A DNA stretch of 64,000 nucleotides from Priestia megaterium (GCA_008180335.1 VTEF01000001.1:124001-188000); one strand, 5' to 3'. Positions 1 to 8,989 are shown, counted from the stretch's first letter. Notes: generated by a model from the sequence alone, not told the origin. Translations and numbers: made by a program.

Positions 1-764
1 AGGTGGCTGATGTGGAGCAAGCAATTACAGATGAAACCATTTTAGTGTCAATTATGCATGTTAATAATGAGATAGGAACAATTCAGCCCGTTGCTGAAAT
101 TGGACAACTTTTGCAAAAACATCCCAAAATTTTATATCACGTGGATCATGTTCAAGGAATTGGAAAAGTCCCTCTTTCATTAAAACAGTCTTACATTGAT
201 TTATGTACCATATCCGGCCATAAAATCCATGGATTAAAAGGTACGGGAGTTTTGTATTGCAGACAAGGAGTAGAATTGTATCCATTATTAAGCGGAGGTG
301 CTCAAGAACTGCAGAGACGATCGGGCACCGAAAATGTTGCAGGCATTGTATCGTTTGCTAAAGCATTGCGCTTAACAGTTGAAAATGCTTCAAAAAACAC
401 TCACAAAATGAATGAGATGAAGAAGGAACTTATTGAACGATTGCAAGGTCATGAACGAATTATGATTAATACACCATCTCATTTGTCGGCTCCTCATATT
501 ATTAATTTTACAGCAAAAGGAATTAAAGGAGAGGTATTTGTGCATGCTCTTGAAGAACAAGGAGTATTTGTGTCGACAACTTCAGCTTGTTCTTCAAAGC
601 GAAAAAAGCCTAGTAAAACACTATTAGCTATTGGCAAAAGTTATGAACAAGCAGATCAGTCTATTCGTTTAAGTTTGTCTAGTTTCAATGAGCACCATGA
701 AATCACACCCGCTGTCCATGCAATTTTTACAGCGATGAATCAATTAAAAGAAATAATGAGGTAA
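1..764 (+). CDS. Cysteine desulfurase, NifS/IscS family, 5'-truncated
   Basis: PLP-dependent cysteine desulfurase that takes sulfur from L-cysteine to an enzyme persulfide. The gene begins before the window; the first in-frame GTG (position 3) is internal, because the sequence reads straight into mid-domain NifS residues. Visible landmarks, numbered from that codon, are the PLP-lysine motif SGHKIHG (Lys74) and the catalytic cysteine loop TTSACSS (Cys196). It ends 7 bases before thiI. This pairing matches B. subtilis NifZ-ThiI, where the desulfurase supplies sulfur for 4-thiouridine in tRNA, and I infer the same role here. Confidence 0.93.
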   Translation, partial: VADVEQAITDETILVSIMHVNNEIGTIQPVAEIGQLLQKHPKILYHVDHVQGIGKVPLSLKQSYIDLCTISGHKIHGLKGTGVLYCRQGVELYPLLSGGAQELQRRSGTENVAGIVSFAKALRLTVENASKNTHKMNEMKKELIERLQGHERIMINTPSHLSAPHIINFTAKGIKGEVFVHALEEQGVFVSTTSACSSKRKKPSKTLLAIGKSYEQADQSIRLSLSSFNEHHEITPAVHAIFTAMNQLKEIMR

Positions 765-771
765 CGAAAAC

Positions 772-1983
772 ATGATTTATAACCATATATTAATCCGGTA
801 CGGAGAAATTTCAACTAAAGGACAAAATCGCAAGAAGTTTGTCGCTCAATTACGAAAAAATATTGCTCATTCATTAAAAGGATTTAATAATATCCACATT
901 AAGTACACAAGAGACCGTATGTATATCCATCTTAATGGAGAAAATCACGAACCAATTATTGAACGGTTACAGCAAATTTTTGGCATTCAAAGCTTCAGTT
1001 TAGCACTAAAAGTTGAAAATGAACTGGAACAAATTCAAGAAGCAGCTTTAAAAGCAATGAAAGAGTTTGATAGAGAAAACCATACATTTAAAGTGACAAC
1101 GCGCAGAGCATATAAACAATTTCCTCTTGATACAAATGAATTAAACTATGCAGTTGGTAGTCATGTTTTACGAAACACAGAGCATTTAAAAGTTGATGTG
1201 CGCAACCCAGATGTAAATGTACGAGTAGAAGTTCGAAGTGAAGCGACTTATATTACATGCTTTGATTACCCAGGAGCTGGGGGATTACCGGTTGGTACAA
1301 GCGGAAAAGCTATGCTTATGTTATCCGGAGGAATCGATAGTCCAGTAGCCGGCTATTTAGCTATGAAAAGAGGATTAGAAATTGAGGCCGTTCATTTTTA
1401 TAGTCCGCCATTTACAAGTGAACGATCCAAACAAAAAGTTATTGATTTAGCGCAAAAGCTAACTGCTTATCACGCTAGAGTTAAATTGCATATTGTGCCT
1501 TTTACTGCTGTTCAGCAAGCAATTCAAAAGCAAATTCCAGAAAACTATACAATGACGTCTACGCGACGTATGATGTTAAAAATTACAGATGCAATTCGTA
1601 AGCAGAATGATTCATTAGCGATTGTGACAGGTGATAGTCTAGGACAAGTGGCAAGCCAGACAATTGAGAGTATGTATGCGATCAATGAAGTAACAAATAC
1701 ACCTATTTTACGCCCTCTTGTCACAATGGACAAAACCGATATTATCAAAATTGCTCAGCAAATCGATACGCATGACATTTCTAATCGTCCATATGAAGAT
1801 TGCTGTACAATTTTTACACCAAGTTCACCAAAAACAAAGCCAAAACGTGAAAAAGTGAATCGATACGAACAATTCTATGACTTTGATTCATTGATTCAAG
1901 AAGCAGTTGAGAAGACTGAAACGCTTGAATTAACAGCGATAGCTACACAAAATACTGCTCAAAATGATGATGACTTGTTTTAA
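772..1983 (+). CDS. thiI: tRNA 4-thiouridine sulfurtransferase ThiI
   Basis: Adenylates and thiolates uridine 8 of tRNA in the cytoplasm. The 403 residues show an N-terminal ferredoxin-like and THUMP region (about 1-165) and then the PP-loop ATPase domain with SGGIDS at 185-190. A Cys-Cys pair lies in YEDCC near residue 345. The protein ends about where Bacillus ThiI ends and has no C-terminal rhodanese domain, so sulfur must come from a partner, fitting the desulfurase gene just upstream. The start ATG follows GAGGTAACGAAAAC. Confidence 0.95.
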   Translation: MIYNHILIRYGEISTKGQNRKKFVAQLRKNIAHSLKGFNNIHIKYTRDRMYIHLNGENHEPIIERLQQIFGIQSFSLALKVENELEQIQEAALKAMKEFDRENHTFKVTTRRAYKQFPLDTNELNYAVGSHVLRNTEHLKVDVRNPDVNVRVEVRSEATYITCFDYPGAGGLPVGTSGKAMLMLSGGIDSPVAGYLAMKRGLEIEAVHFYSPPFTSERSKQKVIDLAQKLTAYHARVKLHIVPFTAVQQAIQKQIPENYTMTSTRRMMLKITDAIRKQNDSLAIVTGDSLGQVASQTIESMYAINEVTNTPILRPLVTMDKTDIIKIAQQIDTHDISNRPYEDCCTIFTPSSPKTKPKREKVNRYEQFYDFDSLIQEAVEKTETLELTAIATQNTAQNDDDLF

Positions 1984-2077
1984 CTCTAAAAAGATAAAAA
2001 TTACCAAAAAAAAAGTGTATGAAGCCATGTGTTTTGACGCAATCTATATTCAACAAGCAACGAGGAGGTGAAAACAC

Positions 2078-2284
2078 ATGGCAAACAACAATAGAAGCAG
2101 CAACCAATTAGTAGCTCCTGGTTCAGCAGCTGCTATCGATCAAATGAAATATGAAATCGCTTCTGAATTTGGTGTAAACCTTGGACCAGAAGCTACAGCT
2201 CGCGCTAACGGTTCAGTTGGTGGAGAAATCACTAAACGCTTAGTTCAAATGGCTGAGCAACAACTTGGTGGTAGCTACAAATAA
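2078..2284 (+). CDS. sspA: Alpha/beta-type small acid-soluble spore protein
   Basis: DNA-binding SASP of 68 residues that coats forespore DNA and protects it from UV and heat. The family signature is clear: [20 protein letters not shown], with the GPR protease cleavage context EIASEFGV, and [16 protein letters not shown] at the end. A perfect AGGAGGTG lies 8 bases before the ATG. The gene stands alone between thiI and a strong terminator, as expected for a gene expressed late in the forespore under sigma-G. A possible sigma-G-like pair (GTATG and CAATCTA, 18-19 bases apart) precedes it but is not convincing. The symbol follows synteny; SspB would be an equally good paralogue name. Confidence 0.93.
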   Translation: MANNNRSSNQLVAPGSAAAIDQMKYEIASEFGVNLGPEATARANGSVGGEITKRLVQMAEQQLGGSYK

Positions 2285-2310
2285 GTCATATTAACTGAAT
2301 AATGATGGCT

Positions 2311-2340
2311 AAAAAGAGTGAGGGCGACCTCGCTCTTTTA
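2311..2340 (+). terminator. Terminator after the SASP gene
   Basis: An 11-bp stem (AAAGAGTGAGG with CCTCGCTCTTT) closes a GCGA loop and runs into T residues. Confidence 0.85.
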
Positions 2341-2506
2341 TCTTGTCTATAGGATTGGGTATAATAACTAAAGTGAAACTTCAATACAATTAAATTCACT
2401 TAATTGCAGATAGGCATTTTGTTTAGATCAATCGTAACCACATTTCGTTATCATTAACTAATAAGATAGAAATAATTCATTGAATTCTTTAAGGGAGATG
2501 GCTACT

Positions 2507-4126
2507 TTGGGTACGTTATTTTACGGTGGCAAGATTTATACAATGGTGCGTGAACGTGAATATGTAGAAAGTGTTTATATCGAAGACGGATGGATTAAAG
2601 ATATTGGTTCTGAAAGAGAAATAAGAAAATTATGGGGAAAGTCTATTCGTAAAGAAGTGAATTTACATAACGGTGTGATGTATCCGGGGTTTGTAGACAG
2701 TCATTTACATTTAATTGGGCACGGTGAAAAGTTAATCCGGCTTGATTTGTCACAAGCATCATCTGCTGAGGAAGTATTAATGCTTGTGAAAGAGAAAGTA
2801 CAAACAACACCTGTAGGGGATTGGGTCATTGGTGAAGGATGGAATGAAAATCAATGGGAGGACCCAACTCTTATTCATCATCAACAACTGGACGATATTA
2901 CAACTGAACATCCAGTCATTTTAAAACGAGTATGTAGGCATGGATTAATTGCTAATCAAAAGGCCCTTATGATTGCTGGAATCACAAAAGATTCTCCTCA
3001 GCCAGATGGAGGGATTATACAAGTGGACGATTACGGCATGCCGACAGGGTTTTTAGCAGATCAAGCACAAGATCTTGTTACAAAGCACATTCCACCTGTT
3101 TCAGAAGCTTATTTAAAACAAGCACTTAAAGTAGCAATTGAAGATTGCACTAAGCATGGATTGACAGGTGCACATACAGAAGACCTAAACTATTACGGTG
3201 GGTTTTTACGTACTTACAAAACGTTTGAACAAATCGTTGAGAAACAAAAGAAGCGGTTTCGATGCCACCTTTTAGTCCATCATGAAGTAATAGATGAGAT
3301 GAATAAATTCATCCGTGCCAAATCTCAGTCATCATCGTTTCTTGAATTTGGAGCCATGAAAATTTTTGCTGATGGTTCCCTCGGTAGTCAATCTGCATTG
3401 CTTAGTTTTCCTTATAAAAGCGATCCATCAACCAATGGATTACCGATTCATAGTTTAATGGAATTAAAGCAACTAGTAAAAAAAGCAAGAACATTAAACA
3501 GGACAGTAGCCATTCATGCAATTGGTGATTTGGCGCTCGAATATGTGGTAGATAGCATTGAACAATATCCGCCAGCAGATGGCCAAAGAGATCGAATTAT
3601 CCACGCACAAATTTTACGTGCTGATTTAATTGAGCGTATTAAAAAGCTGCCAGCAGTGTTAGATATTCAGCCACGATTTTTAGCTAGTGATTTTCCGTGG
3701 GTGATAGACCGTATTGGAGAAGAGAATTTAGATTACTGTTATGCATGGAAAACATTGTTAAAAGAAGGGGTTATGTGTGCCGGCGGTTCAGATGCCCCGA
3801 TTGAGCCTGTGGACCCTCTACTCGGCATACATGCGGCTGTCTCAAGGAAAACGGCTTCTGCTGCTGAAACACAATACATAGCAAATGAAAAACTAACAGT
3901 ATTTGAAGCAATTCAATTGTTTACACTTGGTAGTGCTCAGGCAGTTAAGCAAGAGCATATTAAAGGAGTAATTCAAAAGAATTATATAGCTGACTTTACT
4001 GTATTTGAAAAGGATTTATTTAAGGTAAATGTTGATGACATTCCGAGTATTGATGTCTTATTTACAGTCATTGATGGAGAGATTGTTTACACGAAATCAT
4101 CACAAACTAGTAAACAGCGCAGTTAG
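2507..4126 (+). CDS. ytcJ: Amidohydrolase family protein, YtcJ-like
   Basis: Metal-dependent hydrolase of the YtcJ/LAF3 branch of the amidohydrolase superfamily. The physiological substrate is not known. The metal-binding motif DSHLHLIGHG sits near residue 64, and the late barrel motifs AIHAIGD and GGSDAPIEP are present. The start is TTG at 2507 rather than an upstream TTG at 2480, because AAGGGAG lies 9-10 bases before it and the protein then begins MGTLFYGGKIYTM as in Bacillus homologues. The resulting length of 539 residues is normal for the family. It is monocistronic and convergent with nadK, sharing a symmetrical terminator. Confidence 0.85.
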   Translation: MGTLFYGGKIYTMVREREYVESVYIEDGWIKDIGSEREIRKLWGKSIRKEVNLHNGVMYPGFVDSHLHLIGHGEKLIRLDLSQASSAEEVLMLVKEKVQTTPVGDWVIGEGWNENQWEDPTLIHHQQLDDITTEHPVILKRVCRHGLIANQKALMIAGITKDSPQPDGGIIQVDDYGMPTGFLADQAQDLVTKHIPPVSEAYLKQALKVAIEDCTKHGLTGAHTEDLNYYGGFLRTYKTFEQIVEKQKKRFRCHLLVHHEVIDEMNKFIRAKSQSSSFLEFGAMKIFADGSLGSQSALLSFPYKSDPSTNGLPIHSLMELKQLVKKARTLNRTVAIHAIGDLALEYVVDSIEQYPPADGQRDRIIHAQILRADLIERIKKLPAVLDIQPRFLASDFPWVIDRIGEENLDYCYAWKTLLKEGVMCAGGSDAPIEPVDPLLGIHAAVSRKTASAAETQYIANEKLTVFEAIQLFTLGSAQAVKQEHIKGVIQKNYIADFTVFEKDLFKVNVDDIPSIDVLFTVIDGEIVYTKSSQTSKQRS

Positions 4127-4146
4127 AGGACTCTAATAAGCAGAAT

Positions 4147-4185
4147 AAAGAGGTAATAAGTAAGCAGCTTACTTATTACCTCTTT
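4147..4185. terminator. Bidirectional terminator between ytcJ and nadK
   Basis: A near-perfect palindrome: AAAGAGGTAATAAGTAAGC faces its complement, giving an A-rich 5' arm and a T-rich 3' arm on both strands between two convergent genes. Confidence 0.8.
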
Positions 4186-4197
4186 ATAAAAGAACGG

Positions 4198-4998
4198 TTA
4201 CAAAAATGTACGTTGTACACGCTGCCAAAATGAATTATCTTTCAATTTGACGGTTTTAATTTGTCGATCACTTAAGCGAATCTGTACTTGATCAACATGT
4301 TGAATGCCAAGAGCTTCATTATCGATTCCGATGACTGGGTAGTGGCTGTTATTGTTGGATAATTTTAAGGTTAAGGTATGTTCAGCACTTAATATAAAGG
4401 AAGAGCCAAGCGTTCGGTAGTTATTATTATTTAATGAGGCAAGTTCACTTACTTGCATACATGAAATTAATGGATCAACGACAGCGCCATTAACTGATTT
4501 ATTGTAAGCAGTGCTTCCTGTTGGTGTTGAAATTATCATCCCATCCCCACGGAATGTTTCAAAATGATTTTTGTTAATGTATACATCCATTGTAAATGTT
4601 TTAATAACAGCTGATCGGATTAAGCATTCATTCAGGCAATAAAATACTGGACCTTGATCGACTTGTGTTTCTAATACTGGAAAACGTCTAACTTCAACGT
4701 TTTCTGTAGTGATTGCTTCAACCATTTTTTCAGTTTGATCAATGTGAAAATCACAATAAAAGCTTAGTTGGTCCGATGTTGAAACACCTGCATATAGACA
4801 ATCATCTCGGAATCCTGATTGACGGACAGCTTGTAAAAAGGCCCCGTCACCACCAATACTTACGATGATATTGGCCTGATCGAAATGATTTACGATTGTA
4901 AAATCATATTGAATTGCTAACTCTTGTAAAGGTTTTACGATTGCATTCATTTCCTTATTTTTTGGATGAAAAAAATAGATGTTGCGACGATTTGACAT
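4198..4998 (-). CDS. nadK: NAD kinase, PpnK/NadK2 type
   Basis: Phosphorylates NAD to NADP. The 266-residue protein has the NAD-kinase glycine motif SIGGDG at 47-52, the NE dyad in CLNECLIRS, and the nucleotide-binding segment GDGMIISTPTGSTAYNKS. The C-terminus VKLKDNSFWQRVQRTFL closely matches the second Bacillus NAD kinase (YtdI). I place the start at the ATG encoding MSNRRN, because AGGGGG lies just before it; a longer in-frame extension to 5025 lacks a ribosome binding site. It is divergent from sppA and convergent with ytcJ. Confidence 0.93.
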   Translation of the reverse strand: MSNRRNIYFFHPKNKEMNAIVKPLQELAIQYDFTIVNHFDQANIIVSIGGDGAFLQAVRQSGFRDDCLYAGVSTSDQLSFYCDFHIDQTEKMVEAITTENVEVRRFPVLETQVDQGPVFYCLNECLIRSAVIKTFTMDVYINKNHFETFRGDGMIISTPTGSTAYNKSVNGAVVDPLISCMQVSELASLNNNNYRTLGSSFILSAEHTLTLKLSNNNSHYPVIGIDNEALGIQHVDQVQIRLSDRQIKTVKLKDNSFWQRVQRTFL

Positions 4999-5060
4999 AT
5001 GTAGTTCCCCCTTGTTCCTCTTCATCGAAAATGTAAAACACTAGTAGAATAGTAAACTTT

Positions 5061-5129
5061 TTTACAAAATTTTGTTACAATAATTATAGCATTATTAATT
5101 CGAAAATTGAAAGAATTATCTTTCAATTT
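5061..5129 (+). promoter_or_regulatory. sppA promoter and 5' hairpin
   Basis: TTTACA (5061-5066) and TTATAG (5084-5089) are 17 bases apart, a plausible sigma-A promoter. Downstream at 5104-5129 an 11-bp perfect inverted repeat (AAATTGAAAGA, loop ATTA, TCTTTCAATTT) lies in the expected leader. No sigma-W TGAAAC/CGTA pair is visible, although sppA (yteI) belongs to the sigma-W regulon in B. subtilis. Confidence 0.45.
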
Positions 5130-5152
5130 AAATGATTATGAGGAGGACCTAA

Positions 5153-6163
5153 ATGAATAAAAAAAGATGGATTGCACTTATTATTGCAGTTGGGGTATTT
5201 ATTTTTTCTCTTTTAGTGAATACCGTAACAAGTGTGTTTTTGCCAGATGAAAATGAAGGATTGGCAGAAATGTTTAATACAACAGAGAGCGAATTCACGG
5301 AAACTGTACTCGAAGAAGGCAGTTCGATGAATAAAATTTTAGTTTTGGAAGTGAATGGTGTGATTCAAGATACAGGTAATAATACATCTCCGTTTTCACA
5401 AGAGGGATATAATCATCAAGTTTTCTTAGACCAGCTTGAAGCAGCTAAAGAAGATGAGCTAGTCAAAGGGTTAATTATCAAAGTCAATTCTCCTGGCGGA
5501 GGGGTAGTAGAAAGTTCGGAAATACATAATAAAATTGAGCAATTTAAGAAAGAAACGAAAAAGCCTGTGTATGTTTCGATGGGCTCAATGGCAGCATCTG
5601 GGGGTTATTATATTTCAACAGCAGCTGACAAAATTTATGCCATACCTGATACGCTAACGGGTTCGCTAGGTGTAATTATGCAAAGTATCAATTATGGCAA
5701 GCTAGCCGAACGTCTAGGTGTAGAGGATGTAACGATTAAAAGCGGTGCACATAAAGATATTATGTCCCCAACTCGAGATATGACAAAAGAAGAACAACAA
5801 ATGATGCAAACGCTTGTTGACCATTCATATAATGGCTTTGTTGATGTAATTTCTAAAGGGCGTAACCTATCAAAAGAAGAAGTGCGAAAAATTGCAGATG
5901 GCCGTATTTATGATGGCCGTCAAGCAAAAGAGTTAAAATTAGTAGATGAGTTAGGCTTTTTTGAAGACAGCATTAATGGAATGAAAAAAGAGCATAAGTT
6001 AAAGGGTGCACAAGTCGTACAGTATGATCAAGGATTCGGATTGCCTTCATGGTTATCTATGAGCATGAAAAAAATAACGGGTGGAGATCAAGAGTTATCA
6101 AAGATACTGAAAACATTTGCAGAGCCTAATTCTCCACGTTTAATGTATTTATATGCAGAATAG
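5153..6163 (+). CDS. sppA: Signal peptide peptidase SppA
   Basis: Membrane-anchored serine protease (S49 family) that degrades leftover signal peptides. One N-terminal membrane segment (about residues 5-28) precedes an extracytoplasmic catalytic domain. The Ser-Lys dyad is visible: Ser149 in SMAASGGYY and Lys201 in SGAHKDIMSP, at the spacing known for Bacillus SppA. The 336 residues are standard for the short Gram-positive form. AGGAGG precedes the ATG. The next gene, a RDD membrane protein, starts 10 bases after the stop, so the two form the conserved sppA-yteJ operon linked to envelope stress and antibiotic-peptide resistance in B. subtilis. Confidence 0.94.
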   Translation: MNKKRWIALIIAVGVFIFSLLVNTVTSVFLPDENEGLAEMFNTTESEFTETVLEEGSSMNKILVLEVNGVIQDTGNNTSPFSQEGYNHQVFLDQLEAAKEDELVKGLIIKVNSPGGGVVESSEIHNKIEQFKKETKKPVYVSMGSMAASGGYYISTAADKIYAIPDTLTGSLGVIMQSINYGKLAERLGVEDVTIKSGAHKDIMSPTRDMTKEEQQMMQTLVDHSYNGFVDVISKGRNLSKEEVRKIADGRIYDGRQAKELKLVDELGFFEDSINGMKKEHKLKGAQVVQYDQGFGLPSWLSMSMKKITGGDQELSKILKTFAEPNSPRLMYLYAE

Positions 6164-6173
6164 AGGTGACGAT

Positions 6174-6677
6174 ATGGAATACAACTCTCATACAGAAGAA
6201 CAAAAGCAAGATCTCGTGTTAGATAATCAGTCACCCCTATTAAAAGAAACAGTACAGCCTAAAGTTTATTATGCGGGATTTTGGATGCGCTTTTGGGCAT
6301 ATCTTCTGGATTTGCTCATTATCGGCAGTATTGATCGGATTATCGTAAAGCCTCTTTTTGATGTGCTGCATCTATCTCAAGAAGATGGTTTCTTTTCCCC
6401 ATTTTGGTTTGTTACAGCACTTACATTTTATGGTTATTTTGTATTGATGACGAAATACTTTGGACAGACGTTGGGGAAAATGGTGTTCGGTTTAAAAGTT
6501 ATCCATTTACATGAAGATTCATTAAGCTGGTCTGCCGTTCTGTTTCGAGAAGGAATTGGTCGTTATATTTCAAAGACGCTGCTATTAATTGGTTATCTAT
6601 TAGTAGCATTTTTACCAAAAAAGCAAGGGATTCATGATTACTATGCTGACACAACAGTCATACATGAAGGAAAATAA
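6174..6677 (+). CDS. yteJ: RDD family membrane protein YteJ
   Basis: Integral membrane protein of 167 residues with about three to four hydrophobic segments. It carries the RDD hallmark: Arg in YAGFWMRFWAYLLD, then Asp in LLDLLIIGSIDRII. The start at 6174 is chosen because GAGGTGACGAT precedes it; the longer frame begins inside sppA. It forms an operon with sppA and a terminator follows. In B. subtilis YteJ inhibits SppA, and the tight linkage suggests the same partnership here. Confidence 0.88.
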   Translation: MEYNSHTEEQKQDLVLDNQSPLLKETVQPKVYYAGFWMRFWAYLLDLLIIGSIDRIIVKPLFDVLHLSQEDGFFSPFWFVTALTFYGYFVLMTKYFGQTLGKMVFGLKVIHLHEDSLSWSAVLFREGIGRYISKTLLLIGYLLVAFLPKKQGIHDYYADTTVIHEGK

Positions 6678-6703
6678 ACAATATACATGAGTTTCATATG
6701 AAG

Positions 6704-6738
6704 AAAAGCCGCTTCTCTCTAAAGAAGCGGCTTTTTTA
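6704..6738 (+). terminator. Terminator of sppA-yteJ
   Basis: A 13-bp stem AAAAGCCGCTTCT / AGAAGCGGCTTTT followed by TT. Confidence 0.9.
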
Positions 6739-6879
6739 TGAGATAAAAGGCTAGTTAATCTAATTAGGCACCACTGAAGAAAAGTGTTTGACTGGTTATG
6801 CAACCGCATATTTTCACTGAAAACAGGTTTATTTTTAAGCAGATAGGACATAATGGAAGGCTAAGAAGGAGTGAAAGTT

Positions 6880-7578
6880 GTGGTATGGGTGTCATGGATA
6901 TTGCTTGGATTAAGTGTCCTCCTTGTTATCATCATCTTGACGAAAATTACTGTGTTTGTGGACCTTCGGCATGCAAAGGAAAATGATTACTATCGTGTGA
7001 CATTCACAGCATGGTTTCGGTTCATTCGATATACATATGAAATACCAGTGGTGAAGATTCAAAAAGACTCGCCTACATTATTAGTAGAAGAGAAACAAGG
7101 ATTTGGAGAAGACGGGAAGGAGAAAAAGGACTCATGGAAAGATTATTCAATAGATGACGGGTTCAGTTTCTTAGAAGGAACAAAACAATTTTTAGAACAT
7201 GTTACCAACTTTTATACTATTGTAAAAAACTTTTTACGTCATGTATCGATTCGGGAATTGAAATGGCATACTCGAGTGGGGGTTGGGGATGCAGCGTTGA
7301 CAGCGATTACAGTAGGTGCTATATGGGCTGGAAAAGGCAGCGTCATCGGTATAATTAGTCGCTATATGAAATTGAAAGATAATCCAACATTGACAGTTGT
7401 TCCAGTTTTTCAGAAAGTTTGGTCAGAAACGGTATTTCAGTGCATAATTTCTTTTCGATGTGGTCAAGCTATATTAGTAGGTTTACGGTTGTTAAAACAT
7501 TGGCGCCGAACTTCTAAATCTTATAAAAGTAGAAATTCAGTGCTAGAAAAAAACAAAACACATTCTGCGAAAACATAA
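6880..7578 (+). CDS. ytfI: DUF2953 family membrane protein, YtfI-like
   Basis: Protein of 232 residues with one strong N-terminal membrane segment (WILLGLSVLLVIIILTKITV) and a mixed basic C-terminal part, matching the DUF2953 family; its biochemical role is unknown. The start is GTG at 6880, because AAGGAG lies 8 bases before it; the GTG at 6871 overlaps that ribosome binding site. It ends 13 bases before ytfJ, so the two are probably cotranscribed. In sporulating bacilli this pair is expressed in the forespore, which supports a germination or spore-envelope role by context only. Confidence 0.8.
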   Translation: MVWVSWILLGLSVLLVIIILTKITVFVDLRHAKENDYYRVTFTAWFRFIRYTYEIPVVKIQKDSPTLLVEEKQGFGEDGKEKKDSWKDYSIDDGFSFLEGTKQFLEHVTNFYTIVKNFLRHVSIRELKWHTRVGVGDAALTAITVGAIWAGKGSVIGIISRYMKLKDNPTLTVVPVFQKVWSETVFQCIISFRCGQAILVGLRLLKHWRRTSKSYKSRNSVLEKNKTHSAKT

Positions 7579-7591
7579 GGAGGTTACCTTA

Positions 7592-8068
7592 ATGGGAGAA
7601 CATCCAATTAAAAGTTTAATGTCTACAGCAATGGAAAACTTAAAAGAAATGATTGACGTTAATACAATCATTGGTGATCCGGTTGAAACACCGGATGGCA
7701 GTGTGATTTTAACGGTTTCAAAAGTTGGTTTTGGATTTGCAGCGGGAGGAAGTGAGTTTGGTGTAGAAGGTCAAAAGTCGTCTTCTTCTCAGCAAGGTCA
7801 GTCAAGTGACTCCAGTCATCCGTTCGGCGGTGGTAGTGGCGGCGGTGTATCAATTACACCTATTGCTTTTTTGATTGTTAGTTCAACCGGTATAAAAATG
7901 TTACATTTAAATGAGAGCACTCACTTATATGAAAAAATCTTAGACACCGCTCCTCAAGCTATTGAGCGAATGCAGCAACTATTTAAAGGAAATGATAAAC
8001 AGCAACAAAACCAACAGCACAACAGTCAGCAGGCCGATCAAGGCACAAACGATACCTTCAATTTATGA
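7592..8068 (+). CDS. ytfJ: Spore protein YtfJ (GerW family)
   Basis: Sporulation protein of 158 residues. The conserved GerW core is present: a DVNTIIGDPVETPDGSVI segment, a glycine-rich stretch (GGGSGGGVSITPIAF) and a STGIKML strand. The tail after about residue 130 is Gln/Asn-rich and probably disordered. AAGGAGGTTACCTTA precedes the ATG. In B. subtilis GerW is needed for normal germination of some receptors' spores; that role is family knowledge, not something the sequence shows. Confidence 0.9.
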   Translation: MGEHPIKSLMSTAMENLKEMIDVNTIIGDPVETPDGSVILTVSKVGFGFAAGGSEFGVEGQKSSSSQQGQSSDSSHPFGGGSGGGVSITPIAFLIVSSTGIKMLHLNESTHLYEKILDTAPQAIERMQQLFKGNDKQQQNQQHNSQQADQGTNDTFNL

Positions 8069-8069
8069 T

Positions 8070-8116
8070 AAAAAACCTTCTTGTTCAATTTTAAAAATTG
8101 AACAAGAAGGTTTTTT
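8070..8116 (+). terminator. Terminator of ytfI-ytfJ
   Basis: A very long perfect hairpin: about 22 bp including ACCTTCTTGTTCAATTTT and its complement, with A-tract and T-tract ends. The symmetry means it could also act on the other strand. Confidence 0.9.
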
Positions 8117-8218
8117 AGGTGAGTGATGATGTTCGTAAAGGGTGTCATTTTATTGCAATCTCTTTAGAGACAGGCTAATATGGACAGTGTACATATTTAT
8201 TTAGGGGAGGAATTATTC

Positions 8219-8719
8219 GTGACGACAGTTAAATTTAAAGGTAATGATGTAACATTATTGGGGAACCAAGTGAAAGTAGGAGATAAAGCTCCAAATTTTA
8301 CGGTTTTAGCAAATGATTTATCTGAAGTAACGTTAAATGACACAAAAGGATCTATTCGTTTAATTAGTGTTGTTCCTTCTGTTGATACAGGTGTTTGTGA
8401 TGCTCAAACACGCCGTTTTAATGAAGAAGCGGCTAAATTAGACAATGTAAAAGTGCTAACAATAAGTGTAGACTTACCATTTGCTCAAAAGCGCTGGTGT
8501 GGTGCTAATGGTATTGAAAATGTTCAAACATTATCTGATCACCGTGATTTATCTTTCGGTGAAGCTTTTGGTGTCGCAATTAAAGAATTACGTTTGCTAG
8601 CACGTTCAGTATTTGTTGTAGATTCTAATGATAACGTAACCTATATAGAGTATTTACAAGAAGTAACTGAGCATCCTAATTATGAAGCAGCAATTGAAGC
8701 AGCAAAAAAAGCAAACTAA
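8219..8719 (+). CDS. tpx: Thiol peroxidase Tpx
   Basis: Atypical 2-Cys peroxiredoxin that reduces hydroperoxides using thioredoxin. The peroxidatic cysteine is Cys60 in [13 protein letters not shown] and the resolving cysteine Cys94 in RWCGANG, the exact Tpx arrangement. The start is GTG at 8219, because AGGGGAGG lies 8 bases upstream; this gives 166 residues, one shorter than B. subtilis Tpx. An earlier ATG at 8180 would add 13 unlikely residues. It is monocistronic with its own terminator. Confidence 0.95.
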   Translation: MTTVKFKGNDVTLLGNQVKVGDKAPNFTVLANDLSEVTLNDTKGSIRLISVVPSVDTGVCDAQTRRFNEEAAKLDNVKVLTISVDLPFAQKRWCGANGIENVQTLSDHRDLSFGEAFGVAIKELRLLARSVFVVDSNDNVTYIEYLQEVTEHPNYEAAIEAAKKAN

Positions 8720-8736
8720 TCAATAGCGTTACGACG

Positions 8737-8772
8737 AAAAAAGGCGGAAAACGATGTTTTTCGCCTTCTTTG
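8737..8772 (+). terminator. Terminator of tpx
   Basis: AAAAAAGGCGGAAAAC pairs with GTTTTTCGCCTTCTTT across a three-base loop, ending in T residues. Confidence 0.75.
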
Positions 8773-8820
8773 TGTTGGGTGAAGAATGTATGATAAAATA
8801 TGTTGTTCAAAAACAATGTC

Positions 8821-8900
8821 GTCTCTTAAACTTAAGCGAATATCACGTGTTAAGTTTTCTGTGTTGCGTTTTCACTTTGGTTTTTATAATTGAAAGAGAC
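8821..8900 (+). other. Inverted repeats in the ytxK leader region
   Basis: An outer repeat GTCTCTT (8821-8827) / AAGAGAC (8894-8900) encloses a hairpin AAACTTAA (8828-8835) / TTAAGTTT (8850-8857). A -10-like TATAAT sits at 8885-8890 inside the outer repeat. I see no coding sequence here. It may be an operator or a leader structure for ytxK; nothing stronger can be said. Confidence 0.3.
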
Positions 8901-8989
8901 ATAAAGGAAGTACAGAAAGCGCGATAAAAGGATAAATTTTCAATGGATATGTTGATTAATAAGTATGTGAACGTATAGGAGGAAACAGA

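Noticed and set aside
6612-6851. 79-codon minus-strand frame after yteJ
   Set aside because: It crosses the yteJ end and the terminator hairpin; a shadow of structured DNA.
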